Assembly: GCA_014338005.1 (NCBI GenBank)
Contig: QUBZ01000037.1
Location: forward strand, 1 to 38,300
DNA: 38,300 nucleotides
Direction of reading: 5' to 3'
Source: Chloroflexota bacterium
GTDB taxonomy: Bacteria > Chloroflexota > Anaerolineae > Aggregatilineales > Phototrophicaceae
The notes under the pieces were generated by a model, which saw only the letters and a program-made list of their open reading frames with translations, was not told the origin of the DNA and did no database searches. This document shows, piece after piece, positions 1 through 7,815 of the stretch. The position numbers were made by a program, and so were the translations under genes. How positions within the stretch are numbered: position 1 is the stretch's first letter; every line of letters starts with the position of its first letter.

Positions 1-479
1 GGCAGGCAGCGGTAGACGCTGCCGCCGGGCGCGATGGGTTCCTGCCCGGCGCTGCAAAGCGGCAGGTTGGCCGCCAGCGTTTGCGCGAAGCGCGCTCTGG
101 CATCCCCGGTAATCTGCGCCTTGACCGGCGTTAAATCCAGGTACACTTCCAGCGTATTTACGCGCCCATCAATGAAATCAAATATGCCGTTGGTGATCGT
201 GATGGCCTGCTCGCGCAGGTAATCCGTCGTCACCACCTCGCGCAGCGCCGCCGCCAGGGCAGCAGCGGGAAGCTGGTCTACCTGCGGCAGCACCTGATCG
301 TTAAAACGCGCCGGCAGTTCGTCATCCAGCAGCCCTTCGTAAAGCCGCCGGTCGCCGAGCAGGTTGATATAAAAATTCCGGTCGAGAATCCAGGGATTGA
401 TGGACAGCATGGCGATGGCTGCCGCCGCCAGCGGGAAAAAAATCAGGACGATAATACAGAGTGCCAGCAGTTTTCGCAC
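1..479 (-). CDS. Unknown membrane-anchored protein, N-terminal part (cut by window edge)
   Basis: The minus-strand frame is open from a GTG at 479-477 to the window edge, giving about 159 codons. The start is chosen because a purine-rich Shine-Dalgarno (GGAGAGGGGG, about 487-496) sits just upstream. The N-terminus is one strongly hydrophobic helix (residues about 3-25, starting RKLLALCIIVLIFF), a signal anchor or signal peptide. The following segment is soluble and has repeated Asp/Leu motifs, a stretch reading DLTPVKAQITGDA, and a Cys after NLPL near the edge. I do not recognise a named family; I have the impression of a Chloroflexota-type hypothetical exported protein, which is inference. 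A MITE-like repeat lies just upstream of the RBS. The C-terminus is outside the window. Confidence 0.72.
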   Translation of the reverse strand, partial: MRKLLALCIIVLIFFPLAAAAIAMLSINPWILDRNFYINLLGDRRLYEGLLDDELPARFNDQVLPQVDQLPAAALAAALREVVTTDYLREQAITITNGIFDFIDGRVNTLEVYLDLTPVKAQITGDARARFAQTLAANLPLCSAGQEPIAPGGSVYRCL

Positions 480-510
480 GGCGCGCCCCCTCTCCTATGC
501 ACGTACAACT

Positions 511-695
511 ACTGTGATTGCCAATCCCCACCCCCCACCCTCTCCCCCAATCTTGGCTGAGGGGATCAAAACAGATCTCTACAGATTTTCAAGCCCCCTC
601 TCCATATTTGTGGCGACCCGAATGGGGACGTATGTCCCCTGAGGGGAGGGGATTTAGGGATGGGGAAAGTTCAGAACAGAACTAGCAATTACCGT
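511..695. mobile_element. MITE-like repeat, copy 1 (185 bp)
   Basis: The ends are an 11-bp imperfect terminal inverted repeat: ACTGTGATTGC at 511-521, and ACGGTAATTGC when the right end (685-695) is read on the other strand; 9 of 11 bases match. The element is flanked by an exact 6-bp direct repeat, ACAACT, at 505-510 and 696-701, as expected of a target-site duplication. The interior runs from C-rich to G-rich and can fold into several hairpins. No ORF in it looks like a transposase. A second copy with the same ends lies at 37705-37855. Copy 1 is longer mainly because of extra sequence around 600-640. It sits between two minus-strand genes. The mobilising enzyme is not visible. Confidence 0.75.
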
Positions 696-755
696 ACAAC
701 TATACTCTACGTATATGGGTCTGGCGAGGTTTCGGCAAGTCGGGATGCGCGGGTT

Positions 756-1982
756 CTACCCCGTCGGTTTCCAGACGGCCAGCAGCGCCATCGCCGCCAG
801 GGCCAGTATCGCCCCGGCCAGAAAAGGCGCCGACGGCCCGAAGCCCTGCCAGCCGCCCAGGCCCTGCCACAGGATGCCCGCCATCAGGCTGGCCGGCAGC
901 GCAACCAACCCCACCGCCGCATTGTACAGGCCGTAGGCCGTTCCGCGCTGCGCCGCCGGGACGAGATCGGCCACGAAGGCTTTGGCCGTGCCTTCAAAGA
1001 CGCCGTAGTACAGGCCGTACAGCGCATACAGCGCCCAGACCTGCCAGGTTTCGGACACCAGCGCAAACCCCAGATAAATCAGGCCGTAGATCGTCCATCC
1101 CGCCAGAATGAGCCGCCGCCGGCCAAACCGGTCGGAAAGCGCCCCCGCCGGGCCGGATACCAGGCTGTAAACCAGGTTGAAAGTGATGAGCATCCCCAGC
1201 ACCCCGGCGACGTTTACACCCCGCTCCTGGGCGCGCAAAATCAGAAACGCATCGGCGGAATTGCCCAGCGTGAACAGCACCACAATGCCCAGGAAACGCC
1301 GGAACGCGGGGCTGACATCCCGCAGGCTGAGGCGCGGCGGCGGCGCTTCGCCCGTCACCGGCACGTCGCGCGCGCCGAGTACCAGCACACCGACCGCCAG
1401 AAACGCCGGGACGATGCTCACCAGCACGACCGCCTGGAACGTTTCCCGCGAGAGGCTGACGCTGGCTGCCTGCACCCCCAGCACCAGCGCCAGCGCGATG
1501 ATGAGGCCGGTCATCGCGCCCAGGGTGTCGCCGGCGCGGTGCAGCCCGAACGCCAGCCCGCGATGAGCCGGGTCTATACTGTCGGCGATCAGCGCATCGC
1601 GCGGGGCGGTGCGGATGCCTTTGCCCACCCGGTCGGCAAAACGCACTGCCAGCACGCCCGGCCAGCCGGTCACGATATACAGAAACGGCTTAACAAGACT
1701 GGACAGACCGTAACCGAATACCGTCAGACTTTTGCGGCGGCGCAGTTTGTCCGAAAGCCAGCCGGAAAATACCTTCAGCAGGCTGGCCGTGCTTTCCGCC
1801 AGACCTTCAATCAGGCCGATAACGTTGGTTTTAACGCCCAGCACGTTTGCCAGAAACAGCGGCAGGAGGTTAAAAACCATTTCGCTGGAGATGTCGGTCA
1901 AAAAGCTGGTCAGCGTCATGACCCACACATTACGCGGCAGGGCGCGCAGGCCGGTTCTGGATGCTGTTGGAGATTGATTCAT
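756..1982 (-). CDS. Major facilitator superfamily transporter
   Basis: A 408-aa polytopic inner-membrane protein with the usual MFS length and about 12 hydrophobic segments. The loop after the second helix reads GWLSDKLRRRKSL, the standard MFS loop motif, and a second conserved stretch, DRVGKGIRTAPRDALIADS, marks an MFS subfamily of unassigned substrate. A related GxxxDRFGRRR-type loop recurs in the second half (GALSDRFGRRRLIL), as expected from internal duplication. The start is uncertain. The frame is open up to a GTG at 2072, but that GTG directly abuts a GGAG with no spacing. I prefer the ATG at 1982, which begins MNQSPTAS, although it has no clear RBS. Substrate cannot be predicted, and the neighbours give no pathway context. 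Confidence 0.85.
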   Translation of the reverse strand: MNQSPTASRTGLRALPRNVWVMTLTSFLTDISSEMVFNLLPLFLANVLGVKTNVIGLIEGLAESTASLLKVFSGWLSDKLRRRKSLTVFGYGLSSLVKPFLYIVTGWPGVLAVRFADRVGKGIRTAPRDALIADSIDPAHRGLAFGLHRAGDTLGAMTGLIIALALVLGVQAASVSLSRETFQAVVLVSIVPAFLAVGVLVLGARDVPVTGEAPPPRLSLRDVSPAFRRFLGIVVLFTLGNSADAFLILRAQERGVNVAGVLGMLITFNLVYSLVSGPAGALSDRFGRRRLILAGWTIYGLIYLGFALVSETWQVWALYALYGLYYGVFEGTAKAFVADLVPAAQRGTAYGLYNAAVGLVALPASLMAGILWQGLGGWQGFGPSAPFLAGAILALAAMALLAVWKPTG

Positions 1983-2181
1983 CAGTTTTTGAGGCCGCAG
2001 ATACGCAAGCGCGTTCGGATTTGAAGCGGTTAATCCGGCGCTCTCGCACAAGGTTAATATAACTATAACCACCTCCGGCGGCCTGGGTTACGCCCCTTGC
2101 ATGAACAAAAGATTAAAATTTGCGTTAGAATCGTGTTGCACCCTATACACAAAAAAAGAAAACCGCTGTATGCTTTGAGTA

Positions 2182-2210
2182 TTGACATCTGAATATGAAG
2201 GGACTACAAT
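2182..2210 (+). promoter_or_regulatory. Sigma-70-type promoter of tRNA-Ala
   Basis: TTGACA at 2182-2187 (perfect -35), a 17-bp spacer and TACAAT at 2205-2210 (-10). This predicts a transcription start near 2217, only a few bases before the mature tRNA 5' end at 2223. Confidence 0.88.
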
Positions 2211-2222
2211 CCCTGCTCATGC

Positions 2223-2295
2223 GGGCCTATAGCTCAGCTGGGAGAGCGCTTCAATGGCATTGAAGAGGTCAAGGGTTCGAATCCCTTTAGGTCCA
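2223..2295 (+). tRNA. tRNA-Ala (anticodon GGC)
   Basis: A complete 73-nt cloverleaf can be drawn by hand. The 7-bp acceptor stem is GGGCCTA with TAGGTCC (one G-U pair), and the D stem is GCTC/GAGC. The anticodon stem is CTTCA/TGAAG with loop ATGGCAT, giving anticodon GGC. The variable loop has 5 nt, and the T arm is AAGGG-TTCGAAT-CCCTT. The discriminator is A, typical of tRNA-Ala. The 3' CCA is not encoded, so it must be added after transcription. The gene is monocistronic, with its own near-perfect promoter and a strong terminator. Confidence 0.97.
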
Positions 2296-2328
2296 CAGGT
2301 TTTGTAGATAGACCACCAGCACAGAAAT

Positions 2329-2374
2329 ACCCCTTCGTTCAGACCGAGTCAAGCTGAAGAAGGGGTTTTTGTTT
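2329..2374 (+). terminator. Rho-independent terminator of tRNA-Ala
   Basis: The left arm ACCCCTTC(G)TTCAG at 2329-2342 pairs with CTGAAGAAGGGGT at 2354-2366, giving a 13-bp stem with one bulged G. It is followed by a T-rich run (TTTTTGTTT). Confidence 0.9.
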
Positions 2375-2408
2375 ACCCTGCGACCGGTGTGAGAAAGGTA
2401 AACACAGC

Positions 2409-2579
2409 GTGGCTAAGCAGAAGCGTTCGGTATGGGATGACCTGAGTGACCGCGTGCGTGAGCTGCTGGATGATATGGAACGTTTGTTTAAACCCGGCGC
2501 CAGGCGCGCGCCCGTACCCGTACCCGTCCCGGCGCGTGTACCTCGTCCCCAGCGGAAAAAATACACCTCCCCCTACTAA
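2409..2579 (+). CDS. Small protein of unknown function (56 aa, proline-rich)
   Basis: This ORF starts with GTG at 2409 and ends with TAA at 2577-2579, preceded by a purine-rich GAGAAAGG as a possible RBS. The predicted protein has three parts: an N-terminal amphipathic, charged helix (RSVWDDLSDRVRELLDDM, residues about 6-23), a Pro/Val alternating stretch (APVPVPVPARVPRPQ), and a basic, aromatic tail ending KKYTSPY. There is no signal peptide or TM segment. I do not recognise the family. The helix/PV-repeat/basic-tail layout looks like a real small adaptor or nucleic-acid-binding protein rather than noise, but this is inference. It lies just downstream of the tRNA terminator and would need its own promoter. 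Confidence 0.5.
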   Translation: MAKQKRSVWDDLSDRVRELLDDMERLFKPGARRAPVPVPVPARVPRPQRKKYTSPY

Positions 2580-2618
2580 CTGCTGTCCTCTACGGCAGTC
2601 AAACAGTATGTATTCCGG

Positions 2619-2640
2619 CGCGGCCTTCTGGCCGCGTTCT
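2619..2640 (+). terminator. Hairpin after the 56-aa ORF (possible terminator)
   Basis: A perfect 7-bp GC stem, CGCGGCC/GGCCGCG (2619-2625 with 2630-2636) and a TTCT loop, followed by only a short T-rich stretch. It would suit termination of the small ORF at 2409-2579. The weak U-tract makes this tentative. Confidence 0.4.
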
Positions 2641-2690
2641 GTATGAGACAGCTGCATCCGGCAATCGGCTGTGATATGCCCATTTTAGCC

Positions 2691-2719
2691 TTGACCTGTA
2701 TCAAATATGAGAATATAAT
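2691..2719 (+). promoter_or_regulatory. Sigma-70-type promoter of the exported hydrolase gene
   Basis: TTGACC at 2691-2696, a 17-bp spacer and a perfect TATAAT at 2714-2719. The predicted start is near 2726, leaving a 5' leader of about 50 nt that includes the AAGGAG ribosome binding site. Confidence 0.85.
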
Positions 2720-2774
2720 CACAGATGATTATCAAGAGTGAGAAAATTTTATCCTCACTCAAGGAGAAACGCTG

Positions 2775-4322
2775 ATGAAAAACCTTTCAAGATGCCTGCT
2801 CGTTCTCGTGCTGCTGGCTGCTCCGGCGGCGTTCGCTCTGGCACAAGGCGACGAAATCACGCTCGTGCCGTTCACCAACGAAATATTCGGCGTACAGGGC
2901 CTCGTGCCGGAAGGCTGGCAGATGGTCGCTCCCGGGTTGTACGCGCGCGGCGGCGGCCCGACGGACATCACGATGCTGGTGCAGCAGGCCGCCCCGGTAA
3001 CGGTCGAACAACTGCTGGCTTCGCTACTGCCGCAGCTCGGCCTGGACGCCATGCCGGAGCCTGAAGATACGCTGGATACCGAAGCATTTATCTGGACGCT
3101 GTACAAGGTGGAAATGAGCGCCGGAAACCTTCAGATTATGGTGGATGTGGCCGTCGCCGGCAGCGAGGGTAAAAGTTACATCGTGCTTCTGCAAAGTGCG
3201 CCAGACAATTACCCGGCGCTGCACGAGGCGGTTTTTCTGCCGGCTGTGAACGCGCTGGCGACGTTTCAACCCACGCCGGCAGCCGTCGAAGAAGTGCCTT
3301 ATGCACAGGAAGAAGTTACCTTCCAGAACGGCGACGTGATCCTGGCCGGGACGCTCACCCTGCCGGAAGGCGACGGCCCGCACCCGGCGCTGGTGCTGGT
3401 ATCGGGCAGCGGCCAGCAGGACCGTGACGAGTCGCTGCCGTTCGTCCCCGGCTACCGCCCCTTCCGCGACATCGCCGATGACCTGACCCGGCGCGGCATC
3501 GCCGTGCTGCGCTACGATGATCGCGGCGTGGGCGGCTCAACCGGCGACCCATCTGTGTCCACGACGGCGGATTTTGCCGAGGACACGGCGGCAGCGGTTG
3601 GGTATCTGCTCAGCCGAGACGACATTAATGCGGAGCAAATCGGCGTCCTCGGCCACAGCGAGGGCGGCATCATCGCGGCCATGCTGGCGGCCAGCAACCC
3701 GAATGTGGCTTTCGTCATTCTGCTGTCCGGCCCCGGCCTGAGCGGGCGCGAGGTTTCGCTGTTCCAGAACCGCATTTCGCTGGAACAGTCCGGCGTTACT
3801 GGCGAGCCACAGGAAGTCATTCTGGAGGCGGTAAACCGCGCCTTCGATGCGGCTGCGGCAGGCGATATGGACACTGTGCAAGCCGAGATCGAGAATATGA
3901 GCCGTTTGATGTACGAGGCCGTATCCGACGACGTTCGTTCACTGTTGGGCAGCGCCGAGTCCTACATCGAGCAAACCGTCACACAGCAGATGGCGGCCTT
4001 CCAGACGCCCTGGTTCCAGTTTTTCCTGGCGTATGACCCGGCGACAGACTGGGCAAAAACCAGCATCCCGGTGCTGGCGATTTTCGGCGGGCTGGATAAA
4101 CAGGTCGAACCGGAGAGCAACGCCGCCGCGCTGGAGGCCGCGCTCGAACAGGCCGGGAATGCCGACTACAGCATCATCACCATCCCGAACGCCAATCATC
4201 TATATCAGGTGGCAGTCACGGGCAATTTCGATGAATACCCGTCATTGGGCACCGACCTGCACCCCGACCTGCTGCCGGCCATTGCCGGCTGGCTGCTGGA
4301 ACGGGTGGATGTGGCCGGGTAA
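2775..4322 (+). CDS. Exported alpha/beta hydrolase with N-terminal PsbP-like domain
   Basis: A 515-aa secreted protein. Residues 1-23 form a Sec signal peptide ending AFALAQ. Residues about 25-165 resemble a PsbP-like domain (GLVPEGWQMVAPGLYARG). Residues about 180-510 form an alpha/beta hydrolase of the serine aminopeptidase S33/dienelactone hydrolase type. The catalytic triad is visible: Ser295 in the nucleophile elbow GHSEGG, Asp441 in GGLDKQV and His475 in NANHLY. An oxyanion-region motif, LVSGSGQQDRDE, precedes it. The substrate is unknown; esters or short peptides outside the membrane are plausible. The start is supported by AAGGAG about 8 nt upstream. The gene is monocistronic, with a near-consensus promoter in front and a hairpin behind. 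Confidence 0.9.
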   Translation: MKNLSRCLLVLVLLAAPAAFALAQGDEITLVPFTNEIFGVQGLVPEGWQMVAPGLYARGGGPTDITMLVQQAAPVTVEQLLASLLPQLGLDAMPEPEDTLDTEAFIWTLYKVEMSAGNLQIMVDVAVAGSEGKSYIVLLQSAPDNYPALHEAVFLPAVNALATFQPTPAAVEEVPYAQEEVTFQNGDVILAGTLTLPEGDGPHPALVLVSGSGQQDRDESLPFVPGYRPFRDIADDLTRRGIAVLRYDDRGVGGSTGDPSVSTTADFAEDTAAAVGYLLSRDDINAEQIGVLGHSEGGIIAAMLAASNPNVAFVILLSGPGLSGREVSLFQNRISLEQSGVTGEPQEVILEAVNRAFDAAAAGDMDTVQAEIENMSRLMYEAVSDDVRSLLGSAESYIEQTVTQQMAAFQTPWFQFFLAYDPATDWAKTSIPVLAIFGGLDKQVEPESNAAALEAALEQAGNADYSIITIPNANHLYQVAVTGNFDEYPSLGTDLHPDLLPAIAGWLLERVDVAG

Positions 4323-4349
4323 ACGCCGGTTATACTCATTCCAAACAGC

Positions 4350-4374
4350 AAGGGCGCATTGGTCATGCGCCCTT
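4350..4374. terminator. Hairpin between convergent genes (possible bidirectional terminator)
   Basis: A perfect 10-bp stem, AAGGGCGCAT (4350-4359) with ATGCGCCCTT (4365-4374), and a 5-nt loop. It sits between the ends of the hydrolase gene (+) and the minus-strand gene ending at 4436. Flanking T-tracts are weak on both strands, so it is probable but not certain. Confidence 0.6.
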
Positions 4375-4435
4375 AAATATATCTGCGGGTATCAGGCTGG
4401 CTGCTGCCCGGCACAACATTCGTCGTACCGAGAAT

Positions 4436-5665
4436 TTACGAGCCTTCGGTGGCTTCCGGCGTATTTTCCGCCGTCGGTTCGGCAGTCGGGATGGGCGTCG
4501 GTGAAGCCAGCGGCGTCGGGCTGGGGGTAGGTGTCGGAAGCGGCACGTTCACATTGCTCAGAACGGTAAACGTGTCCATCACCTGTGCCAGATTGGGCTG
4601 TGCGGCGCGGCCAGCCTCGGTATTTAAGTCCACATCCTGTCCGGCAAAACGCAGATTAGCCACATACAAGCTGCTCGCGCTGTTGAGCAGGACGGCCAGG
4701 CCGCTCTGCGGATTGCCATCGGCGTCGGCAAAACGGTAAGCGACCGAAAAGCCCTGGTTGTCGCCGCGTGTTACCGGCTGCACGCTCAATACTTCCACGC
4801 CGGGGCGAGATGTTTCAACCCAGGCGCGCGCGGCTGCCTCGTCGGCAGCGGCCTGGCCGGACAGCGAATCGAGCCGCAGTACCGCGCCGCCGCCGCTAAA
4901 ACTGGCCGTGCGCCCGACGGCGTTATCGGTCAGCGTCCAATCGGCAGGGAAACGAACCGCCATGTTCGTACCGGCATCGAAGAAGCCTTTCCAGTCCAGC
5001 GGCACGCCGGCCAGCGCCGGGTTCAACTGGAAGGTTGGCTCCAGGTTATCCATCAGGTATTTAAGCATATCCGGCGCGTTTTCCGGCGTGATAACGCGCA
5101 GGCGGTACAGCCAGCCATCTTTCACCCAGGACTCCTGGCGGGCGACGAATGTCTGGCCGAGGCGGTTGGTCAGTTCAAAGTCAATAATTAGTTTATCGTT
5201 TTCCTGGCGGCGGGTCAGTTCGCGCCAACTACCATAAGCCGACCAGCTTTGCCGCAGAATGTCGGACGTATAATAGGCGTCCAACTGCTCAAGCGTGTCG
5301 AGGCCGCCGGAGGGCTGCGCCACAGCCTGGATAATGCTGGAACGCTCGCTGTTGTTCAGGTTCAGTTCGGGCGTCGTAGATGCGCCGGAGCTGCTGGTGA
5401 CTGAAGCCAGCGGCAGCCAGCCGGGCGGCTGCGCGATGCTGAACAACCCCGACGGATGCACAATGTCCTGATCGAACGTGATCGCGCTCAGGTCATCCGG
5501 CGGCGGTGGAAAGGTCGGAATGGGGACATCGGTCGGCACAGCTTCGGTCGCCTGAAGGCTCTGGTTGCGGGTGGGATTTAAGACCGGGATAATTACACTG
5601 CTACCCATAGCGATAATCATCACCACGCCCAGGATAACAGTTAAACGTTTCGTTCCTTGATTCAT
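4436..5665 (-). CDS. Membrane-anchored exported protein with PsbP-like segments
   Basis: A 409-aa protein. One N-terminal hydrophobic segment (about residues 6-30, KRLTVILGVVMIIAMG) is a signal anchor. It is followed by a Pro-rich spacer and two segments of the PsbP-like type: one around HPSGLFSIAQPPGWLPLA and a second around DAGTNMAVRFPADWTL. The C-terminal 40 residues are Pro/Thr/Glu-rich low complexity (TPTPSPTPLASPTPIP), typical of an extracytoplasmic tail. I start at the ATG at 5665 because GGAG lies about 10 nt upstream; the open frame extends to a TTG at 5695 with no RBS. Function is unknown. PsbP-like folds are usually binding or accessory domains, so a substrate cannot be assigned. 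Confidence 0.8.
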   Translation of the reverse strand: MNQGTKRLTVILGVVMIIAMGSSVIIPVLNPTRNQSLQATEAVPTDVPIPTFPPPPDDLSAITFDQDIVHPSGLFSIAQPPGWLPLASVTSSSGASTTPELNLNNSERSSIIQAVAQPSGGLDTLEQLDAYYTSDILRQSWSAYGSWRELTRRQENDKLIIDFELTNRLGQTFVARQESWVKDGWLYRLRVITPENAPDMLKYLMDNLEPTFQLNPALAGVPLDWKGFFDAGTNMAVRFPADWTLTDNAVGRTASFSGGGAVLRLDSLSGQAAADEAAARAWVETSRPGVEVLSVQPVTRGDNQGFSVAYRFADADGNPQSGLAVLLNSASSLYVANLRFAGQDVDLNTEAGRAAQPNLAQVMDTFTVLSNVNVPLPTPTPSPTPLASPTPIPTAEPTAENTPEATEGS

Positions 5666-5819
5666 GCTTTTTTGACTCCGGCAGAAAGGTGACAAACGCG
5701 CGAATCATACCCCAAAAGCGCGCGGTTGTTAAGAGCCGGGCGCGCGGCCAGAATCGCTATTCCGAAAAGCGCGAACGCCGCTCCCCCACAACGCCCCGGC
5801 GCGGCGGCGGCAAAAAACC

Positions 5820-5849
5820 TTGCCGATCCCATAATAACTATGGTAGACT
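5820..5849 (+). promoter_or_regulatory. Candidate promoter of the CorC/cdd/recO cluster
   Basis: TTGCCG at 5820-5825 and TAGACT at 5844-5849, separated by 18 bp, with a TGG just before the -10 (extended -10 form). If used, it gives a leader of roughly 210 nt before the TTG start at 6069. Confidence 0.5.
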
Positions 5850-6068
5850 TAAATCATCAAGGTAACAAACCTGACCAGAACGCCATTTTAACGTAAATAA
5901 ACCAGACGTGTTAGAGGAAGATTCAGACTACCCTCCCAGAGGCCAACTTTCCACAAGCTGTTGGTTCTTAACCGATTAAATGACCGGAGTTAAGGCGTAT
6001 TTAATTCGCCCTTAACGACCGGCATTTTATATTCTGGGGTTGTCTGAAGGGACAAAGGAAAGAAAAAA
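5850..6068 (+). promoter_or_regulatory. Long untranslated leader with a hairpin upstream of the CorC-type gene
   Basis: The whole gap 5666-6068 has no convincing gene. Its first part (about 5700-5815) is very GC-rich and shows nothing I can name. The second part, 5850-6068, is AT-richer and lies between the candidate promoter and the TTG start. It contains an imperfect hairpin at 5984-6022: CCGG-AGTTAAGGCG pairs with CGCCCTTAACGACCGG, leaving one bulge and one internal mismatch, and is followed by a T-rich stretch. This could be an attenuator or a metal-sensing leader, since CorC-type proteins are linked to Mg/Co handling. I do not recognise a known riboswitch consensus such as the M-box. Confidence 0.35.
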
Positions 6069-7403
6069 TTGGACGAGGGCAGTTTATCCGGCCTGATTAC
6101 CCTGGTGGGGCTGGTGGGGCTGAACGGGTTGATTACCCTGGCCTACGCCGCGCTCACCAACAGCCGGGAATACCGCCTGCGCGAACAGGCGGAAGCGGGC
6201 AAGGATATTCCTCCAGAACTGCATATTACTTACCAGCTCAGCCAGGTCATCATCCAGTTCAGCGTCGCGGCGGTGGCGGCCTCGACGCTGGCGCAGCCGC
6301 TGGTCACCCAGTTAGGCATCGCCAACCCGAACGCCGCGCGGGCGGCGGCTTATCTCATCACGCTCATCCCGGCGGCGCTGCTTACGCTGGCGCTGGGCAA
6401 CCTCGTGCCGGAAGCCATTGGCAGCGCGCGCGCCGACCGCCTGGCCCCCTGGTTAAAACCCCCTATGCGCCTGTTGATCGTACTGCTCAGCCCGCTGGTG
6501 AAGCTCATCATTCTGTTCAGCCGGGCGCTGGCTTCGATCTTCGGCAGCGGCGGGCTGGTGAACGTCTTCACCGAAGAAGAGATCATGACCCTGCTGGATG
6601 CCGGGGAAAAAGAAGGCACTATCGAAAACCAGGAAAAACAGATGATTTACTCGGTGCTGGAGTTTGACGAAACCCTGGCGCGCGAGGTGATGGTGCCGCG
6701 TATTGACGTGATCGCCGTCGAAATCGAAACGCCGCTGGAAGAAGCCTTGCAGCTTTTCATCCAAAGCGGCCATTCGCGCATCCCTGTTTACGAGGACAAC
6801 ATTGATAATATTAAAGGGCTGCTGTACGCCAAAGACCTGCTGAGTCTGTGGCCGTCCGGCGGCGCGAAATCCATCCGCGAAACCATGCGGACGGCCTTTT
6901 TTGTGCCGGAAAGCAAACGCTGCGACGTGCTGCTGAAGGAAATGCGCGCCAATAAAATCCATATGGCGGTGGTGGTGGACGAGTACGGCGGGACGGCGGG
7001 GCTGCTAACCATCGAAGACCTGATCGAGGAAATCGTCGGTGACATCCAGGACGAGTACGACGTGAATGAGGAAGCCGATTACATCCAGAAAGGCCCGGAT
7101 GAATATATCGTAGACGCCAGTATCAACCTGGACGACTTCAACGAACTGCTGGATGTCGAACTCTCCACCGAGGACAGCGATACGCTGGGCGGCTTCGTCT
7201 TCACGCAGTTGGGACATGTGCCAGAAGTCGGCGAAACAGTTGACCATCCCAGCTTTACGCTGCGGGTGGACTCCATCGAAGGGCGGCGCATCCGAAAAGT
7301 TCACATCGTCCGCAAGCGGCAGGAGCCGCCGCAAAATGACGCCGAAACCGCCGCTAACAGCAGCCATGCGTCCATCCAGGCCCAGCCTGTAACAACGGAC
7401 TGA
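6069..7403 (+). CDS. CorC/HlyC-family membrane protein (CNNM-like, CBS pair)
   Basis: A 444-aa protein. Residues 1-160 hold three to four TM helices (CNNM/DUF21-like region). A CBS-domain pair follows at about 205-330, with the family motifs VMVPRIDV (207-214), GHSRIPVYED (234-243) and VVDEYGGTAGLLTIED (302-317). A CorC_HlyC domain lies at about 338-415 (FNELLDVEL, DTLGGFVFTQLG). The family is associated with divalent cation (Mg/Co) efflux or its regulation; the older hemolysin label is not a function call. The start is TTG at 6069, with AAAGGAAAG about 8 nt upstream; no ATG fits better. It is the first gene of a tight cluster with cdd (2-nt gap) and recO. The N-terminal DUF21 part looks divergent from typical members. 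Confidence 0.9.
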   Translation: MDEGSLSGLITLVGLVGLNGLITLAYAALTNSREYRLREQAEAGKDIPPELHITYQLSQVIIQFSVAAVAASTLAQPLVTQLGIANPNAARAAAYLITLIPAALLTLALGNLVPEAIGSARADRLAPWLKPPMRLLIVLLSPLVKLIILFSRALASIFGSGGLVNVFTEEEIMTLLDAGEKEGTIENQEKQMIYSVLEFDETLAREVMVPRIDVIAVEIETPLEEALQLFIQSGHSRIPVYEDNIDNIKGLLYAKDLLSLWPSGGAKSIRETMRTAFFVPESKRCDVLLKEMRANKIHMAVVVDEYGGTAGLLTIEDLIEEIVGDIQDEYDVNEEADYIQKGPDEYIVDASINLDDFNELLDVELSTEDSDTLGGFVFTQLGHVPEVGETVDHPSFTLRVDSIEGRRIRKVHIVRKRQEPPQNDAETAANSSHASIQAQPVTTD

Positions 7404-7405
7404 CA

Positions 7406-7810
7406 ATGAAACCCACCGATCCAAACACACAAGACTTGATTCGCCTGGCGATCGCGGCCAGCGAAAAAGCCTATGCGCCCTATTCGCATTACCCGGTTGG
7501 GGCGGCGCTGCGGGCAGCCGATGGCATGATTTACACCGGCTGCAATGTGGAAAACGCGGCCTACCCGGCCACCATCTGCGCCGAACGCACCGCGCTGGTT
7601 AAAGCCGTCAGCGAAGGGCAGCGGCGTTTTGATACGCTGGCGGTGGTCACGCGCAGCGGCGGCGCGCCCTGCGGGGTCTGCCGCCAGATGCTCTACGAGT
7701 TCGCCCCGGACTTACAGGTGATTATCGCCGATCTGGATGGCAATATCCGCGCGGCCTGCTTGCTGACCGATCTGCTGCCGAACGGCTTCGGCCCGCAGCA
7801 TCTGGAGTAA
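7406..7810 (+). CDS. cdd: Cytidine deaminase
   Basis: A 134-aa homotetrameric-type cytidine deaminase, which converts cytidine and deoxycytidine to uridine and deoxyuridine in pyrimidine salvage. The zinc site is intact: Cys58 and catalytic Glu60 in the CAE motif (ATICAERTAL), and Cys89 and Cys92 in PCGVCRQ. The N-terminal AYAPYSHYPVGAAL and the CNVENAAYP segment are also family signatures. Length is normal. It starts two bases after the stop of the upstream CorC-type gene with no strong RBS of its own, so translational coupling is likely. recO follows after 5 nt, an arrangement suggesting a single transcript. Confidence 0.96.
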   Translation: MKPTDPNTQDLIRLAIAASEKAYAPYSHYPVGAALRAADGMIYTGCNVENAAYPATICAERTALVKAVSEGQRRFDTLAVVTRSGGAPCGVCRQMLYEFAPDLQVIIADLDGNIRAACLLTDLLPNGFGPQHLE

Positions 7811-7815
7811 CCGCC

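Noticed and set aside
660..2024. Long plus-strand ORF (454 codons) over the MFS gene
   Set aside because: It is antisense to the MFS transporter, is full of Arg, Gln and His runs, and has no domain. It is typical of a GC-rich shadow frame.
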